A DNA stretch of 64,000 nt from Klebsiella huaxiensis (GTDB lineage: Bacteria; Pseudomonadota; Gammaproteobacteria; Enterobacterales; Enterobacteriaceae). Position 1 is the first letter of the stretch. Each line of letters opens with the position of its first letter. Position numbers and translations under genes: made by a program. The DNA lies in contig NZ_CP036175.1 of the NCBI RefSeq assembly GCF_003261575.2, positions 124,001-188,000 on the forward strand. Reading direction: 5' to 3'. Below the pieces are notes generated by a model that searched no databases, had not been told where the DNA came from, and worked only from the letters and a program-made list of their open reading frames with translations. Positions 53,057 to 62,773 of this stretch are shown here, in pieces.

Positions 53057-54046
53057 TTACGCCGCGTCGCGATAGCGCTTGATGCGCAGATAGCGGCGTC
53101 CAAGACGCCAGCGTAGGCGGAACGTGCGGGCGTTTTTCCAGATCAGGTTCCAGATACCGCGGTCAAAGAACTCTTTAATGATAATATGCTTTTTTGACTC
53201 ATCTTTCATGCTATCGAAAGTATGGATAATCCCTAGCCCTTCTTTGGCTATCTGCCAACGGCAGGCGGAAATATCGCGAACCTTGTCCGGATAGCGCTGG
53301 TTGATGGCGTCCAGCATCTCCAGAATCTTCATATAGTGGCGCGCCGAACGCATCAGCGTATCGTCGTTGTCCGGCTTGTGCGACACCGATTCAGAGTGAA
53401 TATAGTAGTCGTAGAACTGCTCGCTGGTGTACTGCACGCGTTCTGCCGCCAGCAGCACTTCCGTAGTCCAGGGAATATCCTGATGGCGCAGGCCGGGCTC
53501 AAAGTGGAAGTTGTGGCTGGCGATAAACTCGCGACGATAGATGTTCAACCAGGTGACATGCAGGAACTTACGAGAATCCAGCGCCTGCTTTAACCACACG
53601 TGGCCGGGCAGAACGCCGGTAGACTGCAGCCGATCCAGTGGAAAAATGGGGTGAATATCTTTTTTGCTCTCGTAGACGTAGCGGCCGTTGCAGGTGGCGA
53701 CGTCAAGATTGCCCTTTTCCGCCATCTCCAGCAGGGTGCGGAACATGCCCGGGTAGAGCTTATCGTCGATATCCGGGAAGGTCAGATATTTACCGGTAGC
53801 CACGGCGAGGCCGGTATTACGCGCCACCGAAACCCCCTGATTTTCCTGCTCCAGCACAATCACGTTTTGCAGGCGGTCTTTCCACTGGTCGATGACCGCA
53901 AGGCTACCGTCCGTCGACCCGTCGTTCACCAGGATCAGTTCATAGCTTTCCAGCTGCTGTTGCTCAAGGCACTCAAAGAATTGCGCAAGGAATTTTTCGC
54001 CGTTATAGACGGCGGCCACGATGCTCAGTAAAGGCGTTTGACTCAT
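53057..54046 (-). CDS. family 2 glycosyltransferase of the core cluster (Klebsiella orf10 position)
   Basis: 329-residue GT-A enzyme: LLSIVAAVYNGEKFL, LVNDGSTDGS, NQGVSVARNTGL and a metal-binding FPDIDD. It corresponds by position (between wabH and waaA) to the Klebsiella core gene known as orf10, whose acceptor I do not know. The C terminus is very basic and should be membrane-associated. It is co-directional with wabH, 30 bp after it. Confidence 0.82.
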   Translation of the reverse strand: MSQTPLLSIVAAVYNGEKFLAQFFECLEQQQLESYELILVNDGSTDGSLAVIDQWKDRLQNVIVLEQENQGVSVARNTGLAVATGKYLTFPDIDDKLYPGMFRTLLEMAEKGNLDVATCNGRYVYESKKDIHPIFPLDRLQSTGVLPGHVWLKQALDSRKFLHVTWLNIYRREFIASHNFHFEPGLRHQDIPWTTEVLLAAERVQYTSEQFYDYYIHSESVSHKPDNDDTLMRSARHYMKILEMLDAINQRYPDKVRDISACRWQIAKEGLGIIHTFDSMKDESKKHIIIKEFFDRGIWNLIWKNARTFRLRWRLGRRYLRIKRYRDAA

Positions 54047-54076
54047 AAATCATTCGATCCTGGTTGAATAACGGCG

Positions 54077-55171
54077 TCAGGCGCTACGTAGCTGACGGTA
54101 CTGCTGACAAATTGTCGCCACGCTGAATTTTTCCAGCATTAGGGCGTCGATGGCAGGCGGGCTATGGTAAATGCTTTGCATCGTCTGGGCCAGCGCCGGG
54201 CTGTTCAAATCCGCCAGACCCCGAGCCAGTTCGCCGGTTAAAATTTCAGTGACACCGCCCGGGCAGCGGGTGCTGGCGACCGGTGTATTCAGCAGCAGCG
54301 CTTCTACCACCACGTTGCCAAAACCTTCGCTATCGGAGCTCAGGACCAGCATCCGCGCGCCTTTAATCCACGGCAGCGGGTTTTTCTGGAAGCCTTTAAA
54401 CAGGACGCGATCGCCAACCTCTAGCCGCAGCGCCAGTTCACGCAGGCGCTGCTCCTGCTCCGGTTTTCCCTGCCCCAGCAGCACCAGCGGCGCATCTATA
54501 CCGCTTTGCGCATAGGCCTCAATCAGGCGGTCGTGGCGTTTGCCGGGGTGGAAACGGCCCACATGAATAATATAGTCGCCATCGGGTCGCTGGCTGGGTT
54601 CTTCAGCTGCGGCACGCAGCGCGGCGATATCAAACGGGTTATAAATGGTTTGCAGTTGTGCCGGACGAATAGCGAACTGCTCGACCAGATCCTTGCCGAC
54701 CGCATCGGAAACGGTCACGACGTTGCGCCCCTGATAAACGCGCTTGATCTTCTGCTGCTTCATCCAGCGGTCAAAACCGGTGCGATGGCCGAGATAGGAA
54801 GTGGAGAACACACCGTGCAGGCAGAACCAAACGTTACGCCCGTTCAGCAGGCGGCTGCGGGAGACGATGCGGTCAGTTTTATGCAGATTCGACAGCACCA
54901 GATCGAAACGACCGTGCTGTTCTGCTTTATCGATCGCCGCATCAAGCTGGCGTGCGCGCCGGGACAGCTCGGTGAGTTTGCGCCACGGTTTGCTGCAGCG
55001 GTCGGCGATCACCTGATAGTCCAGCCCTTCCGGCAGCGGGTAATCGCAGACGTCGCGCAGGGAAAAAAGCGACACCTGCTCTCCCTCTTTAAGAAACTGT
55101 TCCGCCAGCGTCAGCACCACTTTTTCCGCGCCGCCGCCGGGCAGGCCGTCGATAACAAACAGTATGCGCAT
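54077..55171 (-). CDS. wabH: WabH-type GlcNAc transferase of LPS core
   Basis: GT4 (GT-B fold) glycosyltransferase of 364 residues. ATG at 55171 gives MRILFVIDGLPGGGAEKVVLTLAEQF. The nucleotide-sugar site contains IIHVGRFHPGKRHDRLIEAYA and SSDSEGFGNVVVEALLLNTPVAST. In Klebsiella WabH transfers GlcNAc to core GalA, after which WabN deacetylates it to GlcN. It starts 2 bp after wabG. Upstream frame extension inside wabG is rejected. Confidence 0.88.
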   Translation of the reverse strand: MRILFVIDGLPGGGAEKVVLTLAEQFLKEGEQVSLFSLRDVCDYPLPEGLDYQVIADRCSKPWRKLTELSRRARQLDAAIDKAEQHGRFDLVLSNLHKTDRIVSRSRLLNGRNVWFCLHGVFSTSYLGHRTGFDRWMKQQKIKRVYQGRNVVTVSDAVGKDLVEQFAIRPAQLQTIYNPFDIAALRAAAEEPSQRPDGDYIIHVGRFHPGKRHDRLIEAYAQSGIDAPLVLLGQGKPEQEQRLRELALRLEVGDRVLFKGFQKNPLPWIKGARMLVLSSDSEGFGNVVVEALLLNTPVASTRCPGGVTEILTGELARGLADLNSPALAQTMQSIYHSPPAIDALMLEKFSVATICQQYRQLRSA

Positions 55172-55173
55172 CG

Positions 55174-56301
55174 TTATTTCACCAGATCCTGATAGAGGGA
55201 GAGCAGCTGCGCCGATAGTCGTTCGCTGGTGCAGGCCATGATGCGCTCGCGGGCACGTTCGCCTTGCGTAGAACCTAAGGCACGGGCGGGCAGAGCGATA
55301 ACGGATTCCTGCAGGGCCGGGATATCCAGCGCGTCGCAAACGTAGCCGTTGCTGCCCTGCACGATAAACTCTGCGCCGCCGCAGCCGGTAGTCGTAATGA
55401 CCGGTAGACCGCAGGCCATCGCCTCAAGAATCACGTTGGGGAACGGATCGTAGAGCGTTGGCAACAGCAGACCATCGGCCATCTGATAGAACGGCAGGGT
55501 TTCTGACTGCATGCCAAAAAAGCGCACCCGCTCCTCGCAGTTCAGGGTTTTCGCTAGCTGTTGATAGCGGCCCTGCTCTTTATCTTTGCCAACCACTAAC
55601 AGATAGCGATCGGTCGGGGCGATGGCGCGAATTGCCGCTTCCAGCCCCTTACGCTCAAAGCCGGAGCCGACGTAGATCAGGCAGGTCGCCTGCAGCGGTA
55701 GATGCCATTTGGCGCGCAGCGCAACAAAGGCTTCTTCCGTTGGCGGCAGAAAACGCTGGTTATCGATAGCGTTATAGATAACGTGGATTTTTTCCGCCGG
55801 CAGGCCGAAGTCTTCAATAATCTCTTGTTTAATCATCTCCGCGTTGCAGATGACGCCGCGCAGGTGAGAGTCCTGATACATTTCGCGCTCGGCCTGCATC
55901 ACATAGCGATGGTAGCGGTCAGCAAACAGCAAGCGGCTTTTCCAGCCGGGCAGAATGCGCGAGCGTTGCTGTAGCCAGCGGCGGTGTACGCCGTCTCCAG
56001 CGCGGTACAGATCGCAGCCGGGGATGCGCTCATGGCTTTGCACCAGGTCGAAAGACTCGCGCTGCCACAGCTGGCGTGCGGCTTCGGCAAAACCGCGCTC
56101 GCGGCTGATGCGTCCCCACTTGCGTGGGTTGCAGATGTGAATGTTCCACTCGGGCTTCACCGGCCCCTGCCACTCGCGGGTGATGACGTTCAGTTCAAGA
56201 TCGCTTTCGTCGAGGGCTTCCAGCGCGCGGGAGACAAAGCGCTCCGCGCCGCCGTCCGGGCGATACTTCTGGCGTACCAGAGCCAGCCTGAATTTACTCA
56301 T
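55174..56301 (-). CDS. wabG: WabG galacturonic acid transferase of LPS core
   Basis: GT4 enzyme of 375 residues, related to WaaG (LALVRQKYRPDGGAERFVSRAL; IYVGSGFERKGLEAAIRAIA; DPFPNVILEAMACGLPVITT). In Klebsiella it adds GalA to O-3 of heptose II, and its loss affects capsule retention. Its ATG overlaps the waaQ stop by 4 bp. Confidence 0.9.
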   Translation of the reverse strand: MSKFRLALVRQKYRPDGGAERFVSRALEALDESDLELNVITREWQGPVKPEWNIHICNPRKWGRISRERGFAEAARQLWQRESFDLVQSHERIPGCDLYRAGDGVHRRWLQQRSRILPGWKSRLLFADRYHRYVMQAEREMYQDSHLRGVICNAEMIKQEIIEDFGLPAEKIHVIYNAIDNQRFLPPTEEAFVALRAKWHLPLQATCLIYVGSGFERKGLEAAIRAIAPTDRYLLVVGKDKEQGRYQQLAKTLNCEERVRFFGMQSETLPFYQMADGLLLPTLYDPFPNVILEAMACGLPVITTTGCGGAEFIVQGSNGYVCDALDIPALQESVIALPARALGSTQGERARERIMACTSERLSAQLLSLYQDLVK

Positions 56302-57374
56302 GCCAGTACCTTTTTCGCCGCCGCGATAACCGCGTCGGTGGGGATTAGATCGAGATAGCGTTCGTCGGTGTTGGTATCAATGTCGTCAGGATCGGGAATA
56401 GGGCCAAAATCACCCGCCCAGATAACTTCGCCTTGCGCCTGCCACGGACGCCAGAAGGTGAGCTTAGAGGGGCCGAACAGCGCGACCAGCGGCGTGTTCA
56501 GCGCGGCGGCCATATGCATCGGTACCGAGTCCACGCCGATAAACAGACGGGCGTGGTCGATGACTGACGCCAGCTGGCGCAGGGTTAGCTGCCCGGCAAG
56601 CGAGTGCAGACGAGCATCGGGGCTGCCTGCCATAATCGTCTCGACCATCTGTTTCTCTTTGGCGTCGGGACCGGAGGTCAGTACCACCGCGTAGCCCGCC
56701 TCAGAGAGGGCGTTAATCAGAGCGCTCATGCGTTCTTCGCGCCAGCATTTAAAGAACCAACGGGAGGTTGGCTGAATAACAATATAGTTGTCCTGAAACC
56801 CTTCCGGCAGCCGCGCGCGACTGGTGGTCCAGTCCTGCTCGCTGTAGCCCATTTTCGCTGGCGCATTATCAACATTTAGCCCAAGCGGCGCCAGAATCGA
56901 CAGATTCTGCTGTACCGTGTGCAGCTGGTTATGCTGCGCGGTTGAGGCAAGAGCGGTATGGCAAAAACGCCAGGCCGGATGACGACGTTTCGGGAAGTCG
57001 AAGCCGATGCGGGTTGCTGCGCCGGTTAATTTAGTGATGATCGCGCTCGGCCACTGATCGGCAAGATTGAACACCATATCGTAGCGCTGCTGGTGGAGCG
57101 TGCGAATCAGCTGCCACTCCATCTTCAATTGATGACCGGTTCCCTGCTTTTTCCAGCGCCGATCAATACCATAAATGTGGTTGATATCGGCGTTCGCCGC
57201 GAGCATATCCCGAGTCTCTTCATAAAGCAGCACATCTACGTGTGCGGCGGGATATTGCTGTTTTAGCACGTGAATAAGCGGGGTTATCAATAACATGTCG
57301 CCATGATGGCGAAGCTTGATAACCAAGATTCGCGCCGGGTTTACGCGGCCGGAAGTGCGGGTTTCAGGCGTCAT
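56298..57374 (-). CDS. waaQ: LPS heptosyltransferase III WaaQ
   Basis: GT9 heptosyltransferase of 358 residues that adds the branch heptose III to heptose II. Motifs: ILVIKLRHHGDMLLITPLI at the N terminus and FIGVDSVPMHMAAALNTPLVALFGPS in the donor site. It is first in the leftward run waaQ-wabG-wabH-GT2-waaA-waaE-coaD and divergent from the deacetylase gene across 111 bp. Confidence 0.93.
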   Translation of the reverse strand: MTPETRTSGRVNPARILVIKLRHHGDMLLITPLIHVLKQQYPAAHVDVLLYEETRDMLAANADINHIYGIDRRWKKQGTGHQLKMEWQLIRTLHQQRYDMVFNLADQWPSAIITKLTGAATRIGFDFPKRRHPAWRFCHTALASTAQHNQLHTVQQNLSILAPLGLNVDNAPAKMGYSEQDWTTSRARLPEGFQDNYIVIQPTSRWFFKCWREERMSALINALSEAGYAVVLTSGPDAKEKQMVETIMAGSPDARLHSLAGQLTLRQLASVIDHARLFIGVDSVPMHMAAALNTPLVALFGPSKLTFWRPWQAQGEVIWAGDFGPIPDPDDIDTNTDERYLDLIPTDAVIAAAKKVLA

Positions 57375-57485
57375 ACTCTGTTCTTCATCCAGGATAAGGG
57401 TTCCGATTCTAGGGGATCAGATAGATTGAGAGAAGCGTTGTCTTGCTCTACCATGACCCGATACGTATGGCCTGAGGACGTTTTC

Positions 57486-58448
57486 GTGCACAAACCCGCA
57501 TTTCTCATCACGATTGATACAGAGGGCGATAACCTCTGGCAAAAACATGACAGCATCACCACCGAGAATGCGCGCTATTTACCGCGTTTTCAGCAGCTTT
57601 GCGAAAAGTATGGTTTCAAACCGGTTTATTTGACCAACTATGAAATGGCCATCGACCCGGTTTATATCGAATTTGCCAAGGATGTGATTGCCCGGGGAAC
57701 CGCAGAAGTTGGCATGCATCTGCACGCCTGGAACAGCCCGCCGACTGAGCCGCTTACCGATGACGACTGGCGGCATAAACCGTATCTGATTGAGTACAGC
57801 GATGCGGCGATGCGAGAAAAAGTCGACTATATGACTCGTCTGCTGGAAGATACCTTCCAGACCAAAATGGTTAGCCATCGCGCCGGGCGCTGGGCTTTTG
57901 ATGAGCGCTATGCGCGTCTGCTGGTGGAGTATGGCTATCTGGTTGATTGCTCGGTCACCCCTCGGGTGAACTGGAAAACGGCCAAAGGCGCGCCGCAGGG
58001 TGACGGTGGCACCGATTATCGCAACTTCCCGCAGCACGCCTACTTCCTCGATGAGAACGATATTCGCCGTGAAGGGCAGTCGCCGCTGCTGGAAGTGCCG
58101 ATGAGCATTCAGTACAAGCATTCTGCGTGGATGAACAGTCTGAAGCAGGGTTACGATCGCCTGCGAGGCAAGGTGCGCTCACCGTCCGTTCACTGGCTGC
58201 GTCCGATGGGCGGCAACGTCGAAACGATGAAAAAAGTCGTGGAACAGACGTTGACTCAGGGTAATGACTACGTCGAATATATGCTCCACTCATCTGAGTA
58301 CATGCCTGGCGGCAGCCCAACGTTTAAAAACGAGCAGGATATCGAGCGCTTATACGCCGATCTGGAGGCTTTTTTCAGCTGGCTGGCGCCGCAGGTGAAG
58401 GGAATGACGTTGGCGGAGTATTACCAACAGAAACACACACAGCGATAA
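57486..58448 (+). CDS. wabN: WabN-type core GlcNAc deacetylase
   Basis: NodB-like polysaccharide deacetylase, 320 residues from the GTG at 57486 (tgaggacg ribosome binding site); an ATG at 57453 in the same frame is a less likely start. Active-site motif 1 FLITIDTEGDN, motif 2 GMHLHAWN (His-x-His) and motif 3 HRAGRWAFD are present. In Klebsiella cores WabN removes the acetyl group from GlcNAc placed by WabH. It is divergent from waaQ and followed by a GT9 gene 21 bp on. Confidence 0.85.
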   Translation: MHKPAFLITIDTEGDNLWQKHDSITTENARYLPRFQQLCEKYGFKPVYLTNYEMAIDPVYIEFAKDVIARGTAEVGMHLHAWNSPPTEPLTDDDWRHKPYLIEYSDAAMREKVDYMTRLLEDTFQTKMVSHRAGRWAFDERYARLLVEYGYLVDCSVTPRVNWKTAKGAPQGDGGTDYRNFPQHAYFLDENDIRREGQSPLLEVPMSIQYKHSAWMNSLKQGYDRLRGKVRSPSVHWLRPMGGNVETMKKVVEQTLTQGNDYVEYMLHSSEYMPGGSPTFKNEQDIERLYADLEAFFSWLAPQVKGMTLAEYYQQKHTQR

Positions 58449-58469
58449 AAGACTATAACCAGGTACCGT

Positions 58470-59552
58470 ATGCGTATCGTTAAGCAGTTTACGCGGAAGA
58501 AAAATGCATTCTTCCGCGAAATTAAATTTCGTTTAATTAACTATCGTTACAGAAATAAAAGCGTGCGCCAGCCTTTTAATCCCGAGTATATCCGGCATGT
58601 TTTATTATTGCGCTTGGACGATAAGGTCGGGGATATGGTGGTTACAACCGGCTGTGCAAGGCTGCTGGCCGACCAGGGCTATCAGGTTTCCGTGCTCACG
58701 GGGCCAATCTGTAAACGCATGCTTGCGGGCGCAGATTTTCTGGAGCAGGTCTATTTATATCAACCCCGCATGTCGCTAAATGAATTGCGCGCGTCAGGGT
58801 TTGACGCGGTTGTCGATTTTGATGATGTTAAAACCTATGAGCGTTTTAAACTACTCGCCGATTTACGCCTCGACTGCATCATTGGTTTTAATAAAGAAGA
58901 ATATAAACTTTACGATCATTCGATCTCTTTTTTCGATAGTAGCCGCCATATTTCTGCCCGCTATAAAGAAGTGGTCCGGTTATTTGGCGTAGCCAGTGAG
59001 CATTACCATTATCATCTTCCCGGTGACGCTGGTGAGCATGAAAAAGTTAAATGCTTGTTCGCTCAGGAGCAGGATAGCGAACTGCGTATCGCGATAAACC
59101 CGTTCACCGCCTCAACCGATAAAGACTTTTGTCGTCACCAGGTTACTGCTGTAATTGAACGACTGCATGCGCTGCCTTATAAAGTGAGTGTGGTGATGGT
59201 GGGGCACAGCGAAAAAATTCGCCAGCTAAAACTGGATTCGGCGCTGTATCTGCCTGATAGCAATATTAATTCGGCGGTAGAGGTTATTCGTTGCTGCGAT
59301 TTGGTCATTACGGCGGATACCGCCGTCGTGCATATTGCCAGGGCGTTCGACAAGCCTATGGTCGCGGTTTACAACAAGCGCAAACTAAAAGACACCGGCC
59401 TGCCGGGATATATCATCTGGGCCCCGGGCTATGACAAAGCTGAACAAGTTGTCTGTGAAGAGACAAATGTTGCTGATATGACGGTTGATGCCGTCTGGCC
59501 CGTCATCAAGGCGCAGGTGGATAGTCTTATTGCCTCTCGCAAGCAGGTATAA
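58470..59552 (+). CDS. GT9 heptosyltransferase-family outer-core gene
   Basis: 360 residues with heptosyltransferase features: HVLLLRLDDKVGDMVVTTGCARLL (N-terminal acceptor site) and LVITADTAVVHIARAFDKPMVAVYN (donor site). A basic N-terminal segment could bind membrane. The base composition is visibly more AT-rich than waaQ and waaF, suggesting a different history. It probably adds the outer-core heptose (wabI/wabJ position in Klebsiella), but I cannot assign the name. Confidence 0.78.
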   Translation: MRIVKQFTRKKNAFFREIKFRLINYRYRNKSVRQPFNPEYIRHVLLLRLDDKVGDMVVTTGCARLLADQGYQVSVLTGPICKRMLAGADFLEQVYLYQPRMSLNELRASGFDAVVDFDDVKTYERFKLLADLRLDCIIGFNKEEYKLYDHSISFFDSSRHISARYKEVVRLFGVASEHYHYHLPGDAGEHEKVKCLFAQEQDSELRIAINPFTASTDKDFCRHQVTAVIERLHALPYKVSVVMVGHSEKIRQLKLDSALYLPDSNINSAVEVIRCCDLVITADTAVVHIARAFDKPMVAVYNKRKLKDTGLPGYIIWAPGYDKAEQVVCEETNVADMTVDAVWPVIKAQVDSLIASRKQV

Positions 59553-59618
59553 AAAAGGCCCGCGTCAGGGCCCTGGAGACTGATGACAAACCTGTTGTAG
59601 ATACGGTGCGCGCATTTC

Positions 59619-59722
59619 TGTCAGGTGGCGGCTTACGCCTTACCTGACCTACCAAAACATCAATATCATCATGTTATATACCTCCGTAGGCCCGGTAAGG
59701 CGCGAGCCGCCACCGGGCAATG
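59619..59722. repeat. REP/BIME-like inverted repeats between GT9 gene and waaL
   Basis: Two palindromes, gtcaggt...acctgac (59619-59649) and cccggtaaggcgcgagccgccaccggg (59690-59718), between convergent genes. A further hairpin near 59563-59573 (ggcccgcgtcagggcc) may terminate the GT9 gene. Confidence 0.7.
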
Positions 59723-59746
59723 ACGGAAGAGTGCAGAGTGCCGCAT

Positions 59747-60913
59747 TCAGTGTTTCGTCTTCAGGCGACTGCTTAGCGCAATGCCTAAGGGTAGCCAAAA
59801 CAGCGGCCAGGTTTCGCGAGGATTGCTGATAATAAACATGCCCTGCGAAGCCATAAAAATCAGCGCATAGATAAAAATCGCCAGTCCGTAGCGGCCATCC
59901 TGCTGTTTGCGCCATGCCTGCCATAGCCCTCCGGTAATCACCGCCAACAGCAGTGCCAGGCCAATGATGCCGCCTTTCAGCAGGGCGCCAAGATAGACGC
60001 TGTGGGTGGTGGTGATATGTTCACCGCTGTAGTTGGTAAAGTTCAGCTCGTAGTCAAAACCTCGCCCCAGCCACGGCTGGCTGGCCACTTCCTCGATCGT
60101 ATGATGCCAGATGCTGATGCGCAAACCGCTTTGCGTCCCCAGCTCCTCAAAGCGCGCCAGCAGCAGGTCCCCGGTGGGGGTGAAGAAGAAAAGCAGTCCC
60201 AGAATCATCGCTAACGCGGCGACAATCAAGATATTACGGCGGGTAAAGACGTGCAGATGTAGGGTGCAAACAAATGCCACCAGTAGGGCGATAATCGGGC
60301 CGCGGCTTTGGGTCAGAAATAGCATCACCAACATGATAGCCATCGGCACATACAGAAGGTGGCTGCCTTTTTCTTTCAGCAGCATGGCGCAAATAAGAAC
60401 TCCAATACCGCAATAACCCGCCAGGTCGATAACGTTGGTCGGGCCGGGATTATCCGGCGAAACCAGTCGCTCCTTGAGGACCAGGGTGAAGTCGATAACC
60501 ATCGTCCAGATAGACAGCACCGTGATCCCGGCCACGATGCTCAGCAGCGTCAGATGCCGGGTGCGAGGATGGCCAAGTAGCGTCGTCAGCAGCAGAAGAT
60601 AGAAAATGGTATAGGTGCCGTGGGTCAGAGGGGAATCGATATGCTGCGGCGTCTGGCCCCAAATATTGCTCAGCGCATAGTACACGCAGAATACGACCAG
60701 CAGACCATAGACCGGCCACTGCTGGCGCAGGCTCTCCGCTAATGCCCGGCGGTTGTCTGTGTTCAGCTGTGAAAGCAAAAACAGCAAAATAGATAAGTGA
60801 AGAAGATTGTTTGCCCGGGTTGATACGCAAAAAATAGCGCTAAAAAACAGAAACAAAGGAAAGAAAATGGTGTAACCCTGTCTGGCGTAACTACTGATTT
60901 TTAAAGTACTCAT
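59747..60913 (-). CDS. waaL: O-antigen ligase WaaL
   Basis: Inner-membrane protein of 388 residues with about 12 hydrophobic segments. It joins undecaprenyl-linked O polysaccharide to the finished core on the periplasmic face. The Wzy_C-type loop includes RISIWHHTIEEVASQPWLGRGFDYE and TTHSVYLGALLKGG, which hold the conserved Arg/His residues. Its start overlaps the end of the preceding WaaZ-like gene by 23 bp; ATG at 60916 is an alternative. Confidence 0.88.
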   Translation of the reverse strand: MSTLKISSYARQGYTIFFPLFLFFSAIFCVSTRANNLLHLSILLFLLSQLNTDNRRALAESLRQQWPVYGLLVVFCVYYALSNIWGQTPQHIDSPLTHGTYTIFYLLLLTTLLGHPRTRHLTLLSIVAGITVLSIWTMVIDFTLVLKERLVSPDNPGPTNVIDLAGYCGIGVLICAMLLKEKGSHLLYVPMAIMLVMLFLTQSRGPIIALLVAFVCTLHLHVFTRRNILIVAALAMILGLLFFFTPTGDLLLARFEELGTQSGLRISIWHHTIEEVASQPWLGRGFDYELNFTNYSGEHITTTHSVYLGALLKGGIIGLALLLAVITGGLWQAWRKQQDGRYGLAIFIYALIFMASQGMFIISNPRETWPLFWLPLGIALSSRLKTKH

Positions 60914-61799
60914 CAAATGAAACCTTTTCGAAAATCGTTTCCGGAACCGCGCTTTCTAAGGAGAAGTTAACGACCCGAATATGGTTTTGTTGCAGCACGT
61001 TGGCAGCGTGCGAAAAGGACGGCATGACCAGGTCATCCACCTTATTTGCCAGCCAGGAGGGGAGTTTATCCTGTTCCGTTTCGTAGAATCGCGGCTGGTT
61101 GAAATTGCTCATATCCAGCCCGGTTATCAGAATGGTTTTAAATCCCAGCCACATCAGGATTTGTAGCGCCCAGTAGACCACGGTTCCAGCATCAAAAATC
61201 CCGTGACGGATATCGGTGCTAAAGCAAATATCCTGCCGCTGTGGGTGAAAGCGCAGAGCATCGATATGTCGCCAGGCTTGCTGTATCGCGCTTTTGGCGA
61301 CTTTGGGCCGGTAGATTTTATAACAGGCGTCTTCAATTAATGCCAAACGACAGCGAAGCTCTGAGCCATGGCGGTCGAGGATTTTGGCAATACCGTGCAT
61401 GGTGGTGAAGAGGATGAGATCGGGTTGGCTAATCACCGAACGAATAACGTCCGGTTTTTTGTCGTAAAACTCCATATCCACGATGGTATAGAGAGAAAAT
61501 TTAATCTTATCAGAAAGATGCCAGGCACCATTTACCCCCATCACCGGAATGCTGTTCGGCAGCAGAGAAAAATCGATGCTTCGGGTCGAGGGACCCGTCG
61601 CCGTCAGCAGCACTTCACCCTGTGCGCTATCTTTTAGCTCGCTCAGGTTAACCAGCGGAACCGTTTTTCCCTTATATTCGAGTGTGCGAATTTCACCGCT
61701 CGCCGCGCGGGTGATATGGGTAAACGGCCAGAGATTTTCGTTATGGCGAAAGGCTCGTCGATGCGTGTAGCGATAGATCTGCTTAAACAATGAACCCAT
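60891..61799 (-). CDS. WaaZ-like core Kdo transferase candidate
   Basis: 302-residue cytoplasmic protein that resembles E. coli WaaZ in order of motifs: VLLTATGPSTRSI (compare FLSGPTSQ), PVMGVNGAW (compare IAVNGS), ITGLDMSNFNQPRFYE (compare CSGLDLTGSCSRFYD) and a C-terminal VNFSLESAVP. It may add the outer-core Kdo that carries O antigen in Klebsiella; this is inference. The gene is AT-richer than waaC. Its start overlaps the waaC stop by one base, and it is followed by waaL. Confidence 0.72.
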   Translation of the reverse strand: MGSLFKQIYRYTHRRAFRHNENLWPFTHITRAASGEIRTLEYKGKTVPLVNLSELKDSAQGEVLLTATGPSTRSIDFSLLPNSIPVMGVNGAWHLSDKIKFSLYTIVDMEFYDKKPDVIRSVISQPDLILFTTMHGIAKILDRHGSELRCRLALIEDACYKIYRPKVAKSAIQQAWRHIDALRFHPQRQDICFSTDIRHGIFDAGTVVYWALQILMWLGFKTILITGLDMSNFNQPRFYETEQDKLPSWLANKVDDLVMPSFSHAANVLQQNHIRVVNFSLESAVPETIFEKVSFDEYFKNQ

Positions 61800-62770
61800 T
61801 AAGCCAGTTCCTGAGATTTCAACAATTGCAGAATCCGGGTGGCGCCAATATCCCCCGTGCAGTTGCCGCTTTCGGGACGTACAACGTACTGATTCTTACC
61901 GTAGCCGCCAATCAGCCCCGGATCGGTCGGGCCGTATAGCGTGAAATTTGGTTTATCGAGCGCGGCGGTTAAATGGCTCAGACCGGTGTCGACGGAAACC
62001 ACCCCGCGCGCGCCTGCCAGCACCTGGGCTACCTGCTCCAGGCTCATGCGCGGCAACACGTCGACAAAATCATGCCCTTGCGCCAGGCGTCTGGCCCGCG
62101 CCTCTTCATGCGGCGCGCCCCACGGCAGCTTAACGTGCAGGCCGCTGTCGGCCAGCAGGGCGATAAGCGCCCGCCAGTTCTCTTCCGGCCAGTGCTTATC
62201 ATCACGGGTGGTGGCATGCAGGAACACCAGATACGGCGCGACAGAGCCGTCATCCTGGTGCAAAAAATGGCGAGCGATGGCGTAGTCGCCCTGAGTTTTT
62301 GGCTTTGCGTAGCCGAGGCTTTTGGCAAACAGTTCGCGGGTGCGCTCAACGGCGTGTTGCTGTTTAGCGATATGGTGGCGACGGTTATAGAACAGGCTCG
62401 CCAGCGGTTCGCGGGCGGTCTTCCAGTCCATGCCGTGCTTAACGCCATGGGCCAGCCGGGTCACCAGCGCAGCGCTTTTCACCAGCCCTTGGGCGTCTAT
62501 GATTGCGTCGTACTTTTGCGCCTGTACCGCTTCGCGAAATGCCTTGCGCTCGGCTTTTATCGGCGCCGAAAACCACGCTTTACGCCAGCGGCGAATCGCG
62601 ACCGGAATCACTCGATCAACGGTTTCATGCCAGGAAGGGATCTGCGCGAACCCTTCCTCAACGACCCAGTCGAAACGAATGCCGGGAAAGGCCTGCGCGG
62701 CGTCGGTTAGTGCGGGCAGCGTGTGCAGTACGTCGCCCATGGACGAGGTTTTTACGATCAATACCCGCAT
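61799..62770 (-). CDS. waaC: LPS heptosyltransferase I WaaC
   Basis: Adds the first heptose to Kdo2-lipid A. GT9, 323 residues: MRVLIVKTSSMGDVLHTLPALTDA and VVSVDTGLSHLTAALDKPNFTLYGPTDPGLIGGYG. It begins 3 bp after waaF. Confidence 0.97.
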   Translation of the reverse strand: MRVLIVKTSSMGDVLHTLPALTDAAQAFPGIRFDWVVEEGFAQIPSWHETVDRVIPVAIRRWRKAWFSAPIKAERKAFREAVQAQKYDAIIDAQGLVKSAALVTRLAHGVKHGMDWKTAREPLASLFYNRRHHIAKQQHAVERTRELFAKSLGYAKPKTQGDYAIARHFLHQDDGSVAPYLVFLHATTRDDKHWPEENWRALIALLADSGLHVKLPWGAPHEEARARRLAQGHDFVDVLPRMSLEQVAQVLAGARGVVSVDTGLSHLTAALDKPNFTLYGPTDPGLIGGYGKNQYVVRPESGNCTGDIGATRILQLLKSQELA

Positions 62771-62773
62771 CCG

